Shown: positions 19,489 to 28,193 of the stretch, one piece after another
How positions within the stretch are numbered: position 1 is the first letter of the stretch
Layout of the letters: each line of letters begins with the position of its first letter
Origin: Mesorhizobium sp. SOD10
GTDB lineage: Bacteria > Pseudomonadota > Alphaproteobacteria > Rhizobiales > Rhizobiaceae
Reading direction: 5' to 3'
Assembly: GCA_000824805.1 (NCBI GenBank)
Contig: CCNA01000003.1
Coordinates: 62,001-126,000 of the forward strand
Length of the DNA stretch: 64,000 nt
Program-made: the position numbers and the translations under genes
The notes under the pieces: model-generated
Database searches by the model: none
What the model was told of the DNA's origin: nothing
Seen by the model: the letters and a program-made list of their open reading frames with translations, nothing else

Positions 19489-19778
19489 TTTTCTGTCCTT
19501 TCACCGACGCCCGCCGATCGCCTGGCTTGGAGTGACGTCTCACCAATCTATCGCGGGAATCCGCCACCGCCAGTATCCCGGCTCACACAGCGCATTCCGT
19601 ACGAAACACAATTCAGAAAACGCGGCAATGATTCGCAGCAACCCCATGCAAAGCTAAGCCGTCGAAAATCAACATAGCCTTAACGTAGGCAATCCCAAAG
19701 CCTGAGGGAACAGCCAATTGTGGCCGAAATGCCGCAAGACGCGCCAAAACCGCGTTATGCTGCCATTTGCTGTTGATA

Positions 19779-20414
19779 TCAGGCTGAAACCGTGGCTGCC
19801 TCGGCCGCCTCGCGGCTTGAGATGACCTTGTCGATCAGACCAAAGTCCCTGGCCTCGTCCGCGGTCATGAAGTGGTCGCGATCCAGCGTCCTTTCGATCT
19901 CGTCATAGCTCTTGCCGGTGTGCTTGACATAGACCTCGTTCAGGCGACGCTTCAGCTTGATGATGTCCTGGGCATGACGTTCGATGTCCGAAGCCTGGCC
20001 CTGGAAGCCGCCGGACGGCTGGTGGACCATGATCCGGGCGTTCGGCGTGGCGAAACGCATGTCCTTGTGGCCGGCGGTCAGGAGCAGCGAACCCATCGAG
20101 GCGGCCTGGCCGATGCAGAGCGTCGACACCGCCGGCTTGATGAACTGCATGGTGTCGTAGATCGCCATGCCCGAGGTGACGACACCGCCAGGCGAATTGA
20201 TATAGAGATTGATTTCCTTCTTCGGGTTCTCCGCCTCGAGGAACAAAAGCTGTGCACAAACCAGCGTCGCCATCCCGTCCTCGACCGGGCCGGTGATGAA
20301 GATGATGCGTTCCTTCAGGAGGCGCGAGAAAATGTCATAGGCGCGCTCGCCGCGATTGGTCTGCTCGACCACCATCGGAACGAGGTTCATGTAGGTTTCA
20401 ACGGGGTTCTTCAT
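19779..20414 (-). CDS. clpP: ATP-dependent Clp protease proteolytic subunit ClpP
   Basis: 211-aa serine protease that forms the tetradecameric chamber working with ClpX. Catalytic Ser in [14 protein letters not shown], catalytic His in [10 protein letters not shown] and the Asp in [10 protein letters not shown] are all visible, along with the start region [21 protein letters not shown]. Normal length for alphaproteobacteria. A heat-shock-like promoter lies upstream. Confidence 0.97.
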   Translation of the reverse strand: MKNPVETYMNLVPMVVEQTNRGERAYDIFSRLLKERIIFITGPVEDGMATLVCAQLLFLEAENPKKEINLYINSPGGVVTSGMAIYDTMQFIKPAVSTLCIGQAASMGSLLLTAGHKDMRFATPNARIMVHQPSGGFQGQASDIERHAQDIIKLKRRLNEVYVKHTGKSYDEIERTLDRDHFMTADEARDFGLIDKVISSREAAEAATVSA

Positions 20415-20760
20415 GGACTACCCTTGTTGGAGATGGATTCCGGCACCTTGGTATCATCAGCAATCGCGCGGAATCGTTCTGGATCGGTTACGACCTAAAT
20501 AGGATGCCGGCTCACCCTAGCGCAAGGCCGCCTCTCCTAGCCATCTGGTTAAGTCGAATCAAGCGTTGCAACGACCGGCTAAGCCCAGGCGAATAGGCCT
20601 AAGAGACAGGCTCGGTCCGGTTGGCCGAACCGAAGCCGTGGCTAGGTAGCAATTCCTTAACCGCGCCGCTTAACGAAAAGCTTCGAAATCGCTGTCCGGC
20701 CCCGGACCTTCCGCTACAGTCCTGCGTTGTGAAGGCGCCCTTTTTCAACGGGGGAATGTC
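20415..20760. other. Divergent intergenic region clpP / secreted protein
   Basis: 346 bp without a supportable gene. It contains the clpP promoter candidate and must also hold the promoter of the gene at 20761. The reverse ORF that crosses it (20599-21234) is a shadow of that gene. Confidence 0.6.
20494..20526 (-). promoter_or_regulatory. Candidate sigma-32 (heat-shock) promoter of clpP
   Basis: Read on the minus strand, CTTG (20526-20523) is followed after 19 nt by CCTATTTAGG (20503-20494). The latter fits exactly the alphaproteobacterial heat-shock -10 pattern CYTATNTNNG. The spacer is one base longer than the usual 17-18. The 5' leader would be about 70 nt. The assignment is inferred from the motif. 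Confidence 0.4.
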
Positions 20761-21348
20761 ATGATCCGCAAAAGCTCCGCATTGCTGGCGGCCGCCGCGA
20801 TGCTTGCCAGCGTCTGTGAAACCGCCGCCGGTGGTCGCGCGCTCGAATGCTATGAGCCGATCCATAGGCCGGCACTTTACGACACCGTCTACGAGGATGT
20901 GATGCTGAGCCCCGGCGGGCAGGTGGTCGATTACGACGCGCCCATCTACGGCACTTATCAAAGCGTGGACCAGATCGCGCCGCCGCGCGTCACCTATGAG
21001 ACCGTGCCGGCGGTGACGCGCACGGTCTACCACACCGTCAAGGTCGACGACGGCGGCTATGCCTGGGAATGGCGCATCATCCATGGCCGCAAGGTGCTGT
21101 GCAAGGTATGGCGCAAGGCCCGCTATGCGCGTGTCGCCGAGACCGTCGTGATCCAACCGGAGCGCGTCCGGCGCGTCGTTCAGCCGGCGGAATATGAAAC
21201 GGTTGCCCACGAAGTGCTGGTGCGTCCGCAACAAGTCCGTATCCGGGACATCCCGCCTTCATACGGAACGGTGGCGCGCCGGGTTGTGGTGCGGGAAGGT
21301 TCGACAAGCTGGCGGCGGGTACATATCCCGCGGCATTGTCAGGATTAA
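20761..21348 (+). CDS. Secreted hypothetical protein rich in Tyr/Val repeats
   Basis: 195 aa. Residues 1-24 are a signal peptide (MIRKSSALLAAAAMLASVCETAAG). The mature part has loosely repeated Val/Tyr/Pro/Arg beta-like units (PALYDTVYEDVML, ITYETVPAVTRTVYHTVKV, AETVVIQPERVRRVVQPAEYETVAHEVLV). Three Cys are present in the mature protein. The pattern suggests an extended periplasmic or surface protein. I do not recognise the family and the function is unknown. Confidence 0.75.
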   Translation: MIRKSSALLAAAAMLASVCETAAGGRALECYEPIHRPALYDTVYEDVMLSPGGQVVDYDAPIYGTYQSVDQIAPPRVTYETVPAVTRTVYHTVKVDDGGYAWEWRIIHGRKVLCKVWRKARYARVAETVVIQPERVRRVVQPAEYETVAHEVLVRPQQVRIRDIPPSYGTVARRVVVREGSTSWRRVHIPRHCQD

Positions 21349-21349
21349 A

Positions 21350-21452
21350 GCATGTCTCCCGAAAGTGGGACCCGGTTTCGGGATAAAGACATGCGTAAAA
21401 TAAAAACCTAAAGCGCATGGAGCGAATCTGAAAGATCGCGACGCGCTTTAGG
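21350..21452. repeat. RIME-like composite palindromic intergenic element
   Basis: Two adjacent palindromes. 21350-21394 has terminal repeats GCATGTCT / AGACATGC around CCCGAAAGTGGGACCCGGTTTCGGG. 21407-21452 has terminal repeats CCTAAAGCGC / GCGCTTTAGG. Such elements are widespread between genes in rhizobia. It lies downstream of the secreted-protein gene and before the convergent DUF3126 gene, where it may also help end transcripts. Confidence 0.7.
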
Positions 21453-21512
21453 CGATATTCGCCTGCACGGCCGGGCGGCGGTATGCGCACGCTCCGGCCG
21501 GAACGGCCCCGA

Positions 21513-21716
21513 TCAGGCCAGATCGACGTCGAGGATCGCCATCGAGAAATTATAGTCGCCGTCGTCCTCGTCCTTGAAGACGATGCCGAGGAACTCGTCG
21601 CCGACATAGACTTCGGCCGAGTCTTCCTTGCGCGGGCGCGCCTTCACCTGCAGCTTGGGATTCTGGAAGACGCGCTTGAAATAGGCGTCCAGCTTTCTGA
21701 TCTCGTCAGGCTTCAA
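21513..21716 (-). CDS. DUF3126 family protein
   Basis: 67-aa cytosolic protein of unknown function, conserved in alphaproteobacteria. The family pattern is clear: KPDEIRKLDAYFKRVF, SAEVYVGDEFLGIVFKDEDDGD and NFSMAILDVDL. The start is a TTG at 21716, preceded by GGAGAAG at 7-nt spacing; the open frame continues upstream, but homology begins here. Its neighbour upstream on the same strand is cysE, a common rhizobial arrangement. Confidence 0.85.
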   Translation of the reverse strand: MKPDEIRKLDAYFKRVFQNPKLQVKARPRKEDSAEVYVGDEFLGIVFKDEDDGDYNFSMAILDVDLA

Positions 21717-21865
21717 AAGTCTTCTCCGAAATGTCGGCCTCGTTCGATGGAACGCGCTTCTGACACGCCAACGATGGCCATGTAAAGGCAAGCCGGCACA
21801 ATTGCATAGGACAAAAGCGGTCGGGCCTGGCGGCCGGATTTCGGCGCTTCCGACGACGGCGGCTG

Positions 21866-22714
21866 TCAGATGTCGAAGCTGACCACGTGGTCCATGCTCT
21901 GCGACGGCAGCAGCTGGTCCATCTGCCGCGAGGGCTGGTCGCAGCCGGTCTCCCCGACGACGCGCGCGGGCACGCCGGCGACCGTCTTGTTGTGCGGCAC
22001 AGGCGACAGCACGACCGAGCCGGCCGCGATCTTGGAGCAATGGCCGATCTCGATATTGCCGAGGATCTTGGCGCCGGCGCCGATCAGCACGCCGCGGCGG
22101 ATCTTCGGGTGCCGGTCGCCACTGGCCTTGCCGGTGCCGCCCAGCGTCACCCCATGCAGGATCGAGACATCATCCTCGATGACGGCCGTCTGGCCGACGA
22201 CCAGGCCCGTGGCATGGTCGAGGAAGATGCCCTTGCCGATGCGGGCAGCCGGATTGATGTCGGTCTGGAACACCGAGGACGAGCGGCTCTGCAGGTAGAG
22301 CGCGAAGTCCCTGCGGCCCTGGTTCCACAGCCAATGCGCCAGCCGGTGCGTCTGAATGGCGTGAAAACCCTTGAAATAGAGGACCGGCATGATGAAACGG
22401 TCGCAGGCCGGGTCGCGATCGTAATAGGCCTGGATGTCGACGCGAACAGTCGAACTCCACTCCGGATCGTCGTCAAGCATCGCCTTGAAGGTCTGGCGGA
22501 TGAGATCGGAACCGATATCCTGATGCGCCAGGCGCTCGGCAAGCCGGTGGATCACCGCTTCTTCCAGGCTCTCCTGGTTTAGGATGGTCGAATAGAGGAA
22601 GGCCGCAAGCAGCGGATCGCGGTTCACCGCCTCCATCGCCTCGTCGCGGATCGACCGCCAGATCGGGTCGACCGGCTGCACCATGCTGGGGCGGGCAATC
22701 GTAACGCTGTTCAT
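21866..22714 (-). CDS. cysE: Serine O-acetyltransferase CysE
   Basis: 282 aa. Transfers acetyl from acetyl-CoA to L-serine, the first step of cysteine synthesis. N-terminal helical SATase domain (DPIWRSIRDEAMEAVNRDPLLAAFLYSTIL). The C-terminal left-handed beta-helix of hexapeptide repeats holds the catalytic region AARIGKGIFLDHATGLVVGQTAVI, DDVSILHGVTLGGT and HPKIRRGVLIGAGAKILGNI. The C-terminus ends in Ile after a hydrophobic stretch, compatible with cysteine-synthase-complex formation. The start at 22714 has GGAGAG 6 bp upstream. Confidence 0.95.
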   Translation of the reverse strand: MNSVTIARPSMVQPVDPIWRSIRDEAMEAVNRDPLLAAFLYSTILNQESLEEAVIHRLAERLAHQDIGSDLIRQTFKAMLDDDPEWSSTVRVDIQAYYDRDPACDRFIMPVLYFKGFHAIQTHRLAHWLWNQGRRDFALYLQSRSSSVFQTDINPAARIGKGIFLDHATGLVVGQTAVIEDDVSILHGVTLGGTGKASGDRHPKIRRGVLIGAGAKILGNIEIGHCSKIAAGSVVLSPVPHNKTVAGVPARVVGETGCDQPSRQMDQLLPSQSMDHVVSFDI

Positions 22715-22835
22715 CGACGCTCTCCGGCCTTGCTCATTCTCCGGCGGCACATATAGGCCAGATCATAGCACGGTTGAACTCAATTTTCCTTAGTGCTTTG
22801 TCAAATGGACCTGGTTCACGCAAATTCAAGCGACG

Positions 22836-23441
22836 ATGGAAAACGAACCCTTGATCGACGAAGCGCTGAAAAGCGAGCTTGCGGCGCTCTATCGGGCTGC
22901 GGATCGCCACTATCACGGTCTGGCCCACATCGAAGCGATGCTGGCGCTCGCAACCGAATACCGGCGCCTTCTTCATGACCCGGAGGCTGTGGACGCGGCG
23001 ATCTGGTTCCACGACGCCATCTATGACAGCCGCGCCAAGGACAATGAGGCAAAAAGCGCCGAACTGGCCGAGAAAAGGCTCGCCGGGCGCGCCAGCCCTC
23101 ATCGCCTCGCCCGCATAGCGGCGATGATCAACGCCACTGCCACGCACCAGCTGCCGGCTTTCCGCGACGAGGACGCGCTCGAGGATGCGGCTTTTTTGCT
23201 CGACATGGATCTGGCGATCCTCGGCGCAGAACCGGCGGTGTTCGATGCCTATGAGAAGGCGGTCCGGCTCGAATATGGCTGGGTGGAGGAACCGATGTGG
23301 CGCGCGGGCCGAGCCGCCGTCCTGAAGAATTTCCTCGCCCGGCCGCATATTTTCAACACGCAATTGTTCCGGGATCGGCTCGAGGCGCAGGCCAGAAAGA
23401 ACCTCGGCCGTTCACTGCAAGCCCTGCAAGACCAGCCCTGA
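22836..23441 (+). CDS. HD-superfamily predicted metal-dependent phosphohydrolase
   Basis: 201 aa. HD-type metal site visible as RHYHGLAHIEAML (His ligands, about 29-41) and AIWFHDAIYDSRAKDNE (HD doublet, about 68-84), then a helix bundle with FLLDMDLAILG. This pattern matches the small COG4339-type HD proteins. Substrate unknown. It is divergent from cysE. Confidence 0.8.
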   Translation: MENEPLIDEALKSELAALYRAADRHYHGLAHIEAMLALATEYRRLLHDPEAVDAAIWFHDAIYDSRAKDNEAKSAELAEKRLAGRASPHRLARIAAMINATATHQLPAFRDEDALEDAAFLLDMDLAILGAEPAVFDAYEKAVRLEYGWVEEPMWRAGRAAVLKNFLARPHIFNTQLFRDRLEAQARKNLGRSLQALQDQP

Positions 23442-23535
23442 TAGGCCCATATTCCCGCAGGGCTTTGCCTCTATGCCCAAATCCGGGACCCTGCGATCAC
23501 TATCGAATGTGAACCGCTCTGGGATGGCCGTCAGC

Positions 23536-24543
23536 ATGGAAAACAGCTTCCACCAACCCGTCGACGCCGCGCAGGTGCCGCGATTTGCCGGGCTTTCCAC
23601 CTTCATGCGGCTGCCGGCCGTGCCGAGCGCGAAAGGGCTGGACATCGCCCTTGTCGGCATTCCCTGGGACGGCGGCACGACCAACCGGGCCGGCGCCCGC
23701 CACGGTCCGCGCGAGATCAGGAACCAGTCGAGCCTGATGCGCCGCGTCCACCACGTTTCGGGGACCGAACCGTTCAGCATCGCCAATGTCGCCGATGTCG
23801 GCGACGTCTCGGTCAATCCCATCAACCTGCTCGACGGGTTGAAGCGCATCGAGGACGGCATTGCCGCGATCGTCGCCGAAGGCGCCGTCCCGCTGGTCGC
23901 CGGCGGCGACCACCTGACGACGCTGCCGGTGCTGCGCGCGGTGGCCGGCAAGGCGCCTGTTGGCATGATCCACTTCGACGCGCATTCCGACACCAACGAC
24001 CGCTACTTCGGCGACAATCCCTATACGCACGGAACGCCTTTCCGGCGCGCGATCGAGGAAGGGCTGCTCGACCCCAAGCGTGTGGTCCAGATCGGGATCA
24101 GAGGCTCGATCTATGAGCCCGGCGAGCACGACTGGGCAACGTCCCAGGGCATACGCATCATCTATATGGAAGAGTTCGTCCGGCGCGGCGCCGCTTCCGT
24201 CATGCAGGAAGCGCGCGATCTCGTCGGCGACAGTCCGACTTATGTGACGTTCGACATCGACTGCATCGATCCCTCCATGGCCCCCGGCACCGGCACGCCG
24301 GAACTCGGCGGCTTCACCACGCGCGAGGCGCAGGAGATGGTTCGATTGCTGGGCGGATTGAATTTCGCCGGCGCCGATGTCGTCGAGGTCTCGCCTCCCT
24401 TTGACGTCGGCGGCATGACGGCGCTGGCCGGCGCGACGATGATGTTCGAGCTGCTATGCGTCATGGCGAGATCCCTGGCCGACAGGCGAGCGCACGGCCA
24501 GAGCGAGCGCGCCGCGCACGCTCAGAGCGGGTATTCGGCGTAG
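23536..24543 (+). CDS. speB: Agmatinase / ureohydrolase family protein
   Basis: About 335 aa. Ureohydrolases use a binuclear Mn site to split guanidino compounds into urea and an amine. Motifs: GGDHLTT (His ligand), MIHFDAHSDT (DAHSD ligands), FDIDCIDPSMAPGTGTPELGG (DIDCxDP ligands) and the final ADVVEVSPPFD. This set fits agmatinase (putrescine synthesis) or guanidinobutyrase; the two cannot be separated here. Alternative starts lie at 23473 and 23524. The 3' end overlaps the convergent hydrolase gene by 22 bp. Confidence 0.87.
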   Translation: MENSFHQPVDAAQVPRFAGLSTFMRLPAVPSAKGLDIALVGIPWDGGTTNRAGARHGPREIRNQSSLMRRVHHVSGTEPFSIANVADVGDVSVNPINLLDGLKRIEDGIAAIVAEGAVPLVAGGDHLTTLPVLRAVAGKAPVGMIHFDAHSDTNDRYFGDNPYTHGTPFRRAIEEGLLDPKRVVQIGIRGSIYEPGEHDWATSQGIRIIYMEEFVRRGAASVMQEARDLVGDSPTYVTFDIDCIDPSMAPGTGTPELGGFTTREAQEMVRLLGGLNFAGADVVEVSPPFDVGGMTALAGATMMFELLCVMARSLADRRAHGQSERAAHAQSGYSA

Positions 24544-25289
24544 AACTCGAGCACGCGCTGCTTGAAGCTCTTGTCGCCGACGGCGAGCATGTGGTCGCGG
24601 CCCTCGATATGGAAGGCCCTGGCATTGGGCATCAGGGCGGCAAGCTCGTCCGGCGAGCCGCCGATATCGTCCTTGGTGCCGACGGCGATCAGCGTCGGCT
24701 GGGCGATGCGGGCCATGTCGTCCTCACTGAGCAACTCGCGCGACTTTGCGATACAGGCCGCGAGCGCGCGGCGGTCGCTGCGCGTCTGATCGGCGAAGGC
24801 GCGGAAGGAACGGCCGCGCGGATGCGTGGTCTGGGACGGATCTTCCGCCAGCAGCGCTGCCGCGATCGGATCCCAATCGCCGACGCCGTCGACCATGCCG
24901 ATGCCGAGGCCGCCGAACACCAGAGTGGCGACCTTCTCCGGATCGGAGAGCGCCAGGAAAGCCGAAACGCGCGCGCCCATGGAATAGCCCATCACATGCG
25001 CGCGCTTGATGCCGAGATGATCGAGCAGCGCGGCCGCGTCGGACGCCATCTTTTCCGGTGTGTAATCGGCCTCGTCATAGCTCTTCGATGACGAGCCATG
25101 ACCGCGATGGTCGAAGGCAACGGCCCGGTAGCCGGCGTCGTTCAGCGTCTTGAACCAGCCCGGCGAGACCCAGTTGACATAGTGGCTGGAGGCAAAGCCG
25201 TGGATCATCAGCACGGGGTCGCCCTGCCCCGAGGCCGGCTGGCGATCGAGATAGGCAAGCTCGAAACCGTCATGCGAGAAGAAATCCAT
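24522..25289 (-). CDS. Alpha/beta hydrolase
   Basis: 255 aa. Alpha/beta-hydrolase fold with oxyanion segment VLMIHGFASSHYVNW, nucleophile elbow GYSMGARVSAF (catalytic Ser), acid region VGTKDDIGG and C-terminal His in EGRDHMLAVGD. Also FDHRGHGSSSKSYD after strand 4. Cytosolic; substrate unknown. The DUF192 gene lies upstream on the same strand at a 14-bp gap, so they may be cotranscribed. Confidence 0.87.
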   Translation of the reverse strand: MDFFSHDGFELAYLDRQPASGQGDPVLMIHGFASSHYVNWVSPGWFKTLNDAGYRAVAFDHRGHGSSSKSYDEADYTPEKMASDAAALLDHLGIKRAHVMGYSMGARVSAFLALSDPEKVATLVFGGLGIGMVDGVGDWDPIAAALLAEDPSQTTHPRGRSFRAFADQTRSDRRALAACIAKSRELLSEDDMARIAQPTLIAVGTKDDIGGSPDELAALMPNARAFHIEGRDHMLAVGDKSFKQRVLEFYAEYPL

Positions 25290-25303
25290 CGGCGGAACTG
25301 CTT

Positions 25304-25798
25304 TCAGTTCGAACCGGCGCTGATGGCCGGATGGCGCAAGAGATCGCCTTCCTTAATGCCGTCCTTGGCGGCCGTGCCTGCTTTCAGTTCAAGCACGAAG
25401 CGCACGGGCTGTCCGGGCGAGATGATCGCTTCGGATTCGGGCTCGCCGCGTCTGATGGCTTTGATCCTGCCGTCCTGCCCGATGAAGATCAGGTCGAGCG
25501 CCATCGGCGTGTTCTTCATCCAGAAATCCACCTCGGCGGTTCTTTCGAAGACAAACAACATGCCGTGATCGTCGGCCATCGTCCGGCGAAACATCAGGCC
25601 TGCCTCCCGCTCCGCGGAGGTGTCGGCAATCTCGATGGAGAAGGAACGTTCGCCCGAACCGGTCGACACCACAAGCGGCGTCCGGTCGATGGGCAGCAGC
25701 ATCGCATCCGCCGAACTCGGCTTGGCGGCGATGAAACAGGCGGCGACAACGATCGCGGCGCAGAGCGCGCCCGCAGTCAACCAATTGCGGTGAGCCAT
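25304..25798 (-). CDS. DUF192 family exported protein
   Basis: 164 aa. N-terminal membrane or signal segment (WLTAGALCAAIVVAACFIAAK), then a DUF192 domain: FSIEIADTSAEREAGLMFR, DHGMLFVFERTAEVDFWMKNTPMALDLIFI and VLELKAGTAAKDGIKEGD. Periplasmic or membrane-anchored, function unknown. The ATG at 25798 is chosen because it gives a clean signal segment; the longer frame from 25864 runs through a repeat element. Confidence 0.85.
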   Translation of the reverse strand: MAHRNWLTAGALCAAIVVAACFIAAKPSSADAMLLPIDRTPLVVSTGSGERSFSIEIADTSAEREAGLMFRRTMADDHGMLFVFERTAEVDFWMKNTPMALDLIFIGQDGRIKAIRRGEPESEAIISPGQPVRFVLELKAGTAAKDGIKEGDLLRHPAISAGSN

Positions 25799-25827
25799 GG
25801 GATACCTCGTCCAGACCCTCGTCCTAA

Positions 25828-25868
25828 CCCATGATCCGGTGAAGTGGAACCGGGTTTCGGACAAAGAC
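25828..25868. repeat. Partial RIME-like repeat
   Basis: ATGATCCGGTGAAGTGGAAC and CGGGTTTCGGACAAAGAC match the core of the element at 21350-21394, but the terminal inverted repeats are degenerate. It separates the DUF192 and cold-shock genes. Confidence 0.55.
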
Positions 25869-25913
25869 GGTCAGTCCGCGGCGCCGGTGCTGTTCGACGG
25901 CGTCGAGAGGCCC

Positions 25914-26507
25914 TTAATGCGAGACCGACAAGGTACCCATATCGGGGTGGATTTCGGCGGCCATGAGGCCTTTGTCCCCGCGTCCGAAGCGGACGAGCAC
26001 GACCTGGCCAGGCCGGAGCTCGGTTATGCCATAGCGCCGCAGCGTCTCCATATGGACGAAAATGTCTTCCGTCCCCTCGCCCCGCGTCAGGAAGCCGAAA
26101 CCCTTGGTGCGGTTGAACCACTTGACCAAGGCCCGCTCGAGGCCGCTCTCGGGGCTGACGGTAACATGGGTGCGCTGTTCCTGCTCAGCCGGGTGGACAG
26201 CCGTCGAAGCATCCATAGACAGGACGCGGAAAGCCTGCAGCCCGCGCTCGCCCTGTTTCACCAGGCAGACGACCCGCGCGCCCTCAAGCGCCGTCTGGAA
26301 GCCATCCCTTCGAAGACAAGTCACATGGAGGAGGATATCACCCGAGACGCCGTCGTCCGGAAGAATGAAGCCGTAGCCCTTGGCCACGTCGAACCATTTG
26401 ATAGCGCCGGCGATTTCGACAAGCTCGGCGGGGTCGCCGCCATTGTCCCGCTTCAAGGCGTCGTCAAGGCTTCCGTCCCGCCTCGTAAAAGAGGCTTTTT
26501 CCCCCAT
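25914..26507 (-). CDS. Tandem cold-shock-domain protein
   Basis: 197 aa with two cold-shock (OB-fold, single-strand nucleic-acid-binding) domains. The first, about residues 33-100, has [13 protein letters not shown] (RNP1-like) and [10 protein letters not shown]. The second, about 128-195, has [13 protein letters not shown] and [10 protein letters not shown]. Both keep the aromatic RNA-binding residues. The start at 26507 has GGGGG 7 nt upstream. Double-CSD proteins are typical of Rhizobiales; they act as RNA chaperones. Confidence 0.9.
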   Translation of the reverse strand: MGEKASFTRRDGSLDDALKRDNGGDPAELVEIAGAIKWFDVAKGYGFILPDDGVSGDILLHVTCLRRDGFQTALEGARVVCLVKQGERGLQAFRVLSMDASTAVHPAEQEQRTHVTVSPESGLERALVKWFNRTKGFGFLTRGEGTEDIFVHMETLRRYGITELRPGQVVLVRFGRGDKGLMAAEIHPDMGTLSVSH

Positions 26508-26766
26508 AAGAATGCCCCCTTTTTCAAACTGAACCGCAACTGATTCTTGCCAAGAGATTAACACTGCGGCTTCCGGGGTGTGCAAGGGCTGACGTGCCTT
26601 TTTTCACCGTTCAGTACCGGAAAGGTTGAAATGTTGTTTGCCGGCGCTTCCCAACGACGAACGGCGAAGCCCTAAATCTGCCCTGCCGCCGCAATTGTCG
26701 GACGATTGCCCTTTCGCCGGGCGGCCCCTATGTTGCCAGGCAACCCCAACACCCGAGGAAGCCGCC

Positions 26767-27207
26767 ATGCGCTATCTGCACACAATGGTCCGCGTCGCCG
26801 ACATCGACCAGTCGCTCGATTTCTACTGCAACAAGCTCGGCCTGAAGGAGGTGCGGCGTTACGAAAACGAGCAGGGCCGCTACACGCTGATCTTCCTCGC
26901 CGCGCCCGAAGACGAGCAGAGCGGCATCAATGAGAAGGCGCCGCTGATCGAGCTGACCTACAATTGGGACCCGGAGGACTATAAGGGCGGCCGCAATTTC
27001 GGTCACCTCGCCTATGAGGTCGACGACATCTACGCCACCTGCCAGAAGCTGATGGACAATGGCGTGACCATCAATCGTCCGCCGCGCGACGGCAACATGG
27101 CCTTCATCCGCTCGCCGGACGGCATCTCGATCGAGCTGCTGCAGAAAGGTCCCGCGAAGGCGAAGGCCGAACCCTGGGCCTCGATGCCGAACACGGGCGT
27201 CTGGTAA
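26767..27207 (+). CDS. gloA: Lactoylglutathione lyase (glyoxalase I)
   Basis: 146 aa, the usual length. Converts the methylglyoxal-glutathione hemithioacetal to S-lactoylglutathione. Start [20 protein letters not shown] with the first metal His, then [26 protein letters not shown] with Glu and His ligands, and [12 protein letters not shown] with the last Glu. GAGGAAG precedes the ATG. Confidence 0.93.
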   Translation: MRYLHTMVRVADIDQSLDFYCNKLGLKEVRRYENEQGRYTLIFLAAPEDEQSGINEKAPLIELTYNWDPEDYKGGRNFGHLAYEVDDIYATCQKLMDNGVTINRPPRDGNMAFIRSPDGISIELLQKGPAKAKAEPWASMPNTGVW

Positions 27208-27330
27208 GCCGGCGCTCCAACGCCGATTTGATCGGCGGCCGCTGGCGTATCGCCTGGCATTGCCTATCTATCTTCCATTGGCGCCAGCCCCATCCAGGCT
27301 GGCATTTCTTCATCCGCCCAGGAGACTTTC

Positions 27331-27618
27331 ATGCCGACCAGCCGCGCCGATGTCGCCACCGAACATGCAAGCCGCTATCTGCAGCAGCTCTGCAAGCACT
27401 GGTCGCACAAATTCCCGGTCGAGTTCGACCCGCAACACGGAGCCATTCAGCTCTCGATCGGCCGCACCGTGATGGATGCCGACGATCATGCGCTGCATAT
27501 CGCTTTGGCCGCCGATGATGAGGCTTCACTGGAGCGGCTGGAGAGCGTGGTCGCCGACCACATCAAGCGCTTCGCCTTCCGCGAGGAATTGAGCTTCGAC
27601 TGGCAGAAGGCCGCTTAA
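27331..27618 (+). CDS. DUF2218 family protein
   Basis: 95 aa, cytosolic, unknown function. Family features: ATEHASRYLQQLCKHWSHKFPVEF and the C-terminal VVADHIKRFAFREELSFDWQ. It lies 123 bp after gloA on the same strand, with CAGGAGACTTTC as ribosome-binding region. Some members sit next to siderophore genes, but none is here. Confidence 0.82.
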   Translation: MPTSRADVATEHASRYLQQLCKHWSHKFPVEFDPQHGAIQLSIGRTVMDADDHALHIALAADDEASLERLESVVADHIKRFAFREELSFDWQKAA

Positions 27619-27629
27619 GTCCCACGGCC

Positions 27630-28193
27630 TCAGGCGCGGCCGGCCTTGCCGGCCATCTCGAGCAGCGCCAGCACGCTGCGCCAGTTGCGCGCAGTACCCG
27701 GCACCTTCAAGGTGCGCGGGATGAGATTGGCGAACGCCGATTTGCCGAGCCCATCCGGCGCATGAAGATAAAGCACGTCGCCCTTGATCTCGAAACGCTC
27801 GGGGCCGGTGCATTTGTCGGCCAGCCGCTTCGTCTCCTCGGCGGTCGGCTCCCGCTTCAGCGCATAGGCGTGCAGCTTGGTCGGCTCGCCGGCCACCTCG
27901 GGATAGGGATTGTCCGTCACCAGCCGCTCGAACCAGCCGGCATCGCGTACCATGATACGCGAGTTGAAGCCCCATTTCTTCTCGAAGGCTGTCTCGAGTT
28001 CCTTGGTCAGTGCCGCCGCGTCCTCCGTCTTCGCCCGGAACACGACATTGCCGCTTTGCACATAGGTCGCGACATCGCTGAAGCCGAGGCCTTCGAAGAA
28101 GGCCTTGAGCTCCGCCATTTTGACGATGCGGTTGCCGCCGACATTGATGCCGGAAAACAGCGCCACGAAAACCGTGCTTTGTTTCGCGCTCAT
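27630..28193 (-). CDS. DUF1697 family protein
   Basis: 187 aa, unknown function. DUF1697 pattern: FVALFSGINVGGNRIVKMAELKAFFEGLG, VATYVQSGNVVFRAK and NPYPEVAG. The start ATG overlaps the ilvA stop by 4 bp, so translation is coupled to the upstream ilvA gene. Confidence 0.85.
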   Translation of the reverse strand: MSAKQSTVFVALFSGINVGGNRIVKMAELKAFFEGLGFSDVATYVQSGNVVFRAKTEDAAALTKELETAFEKKWGFNSRIMVRDAGWFERLVTDNPYPEVAGEPTKLHAYALKREPTAEETKRLADKCTGPERFEIKGDVLYLHAPDGLGKSAFANLIPRTLKVPGTARNWRSVLALLEMAGKAGRA

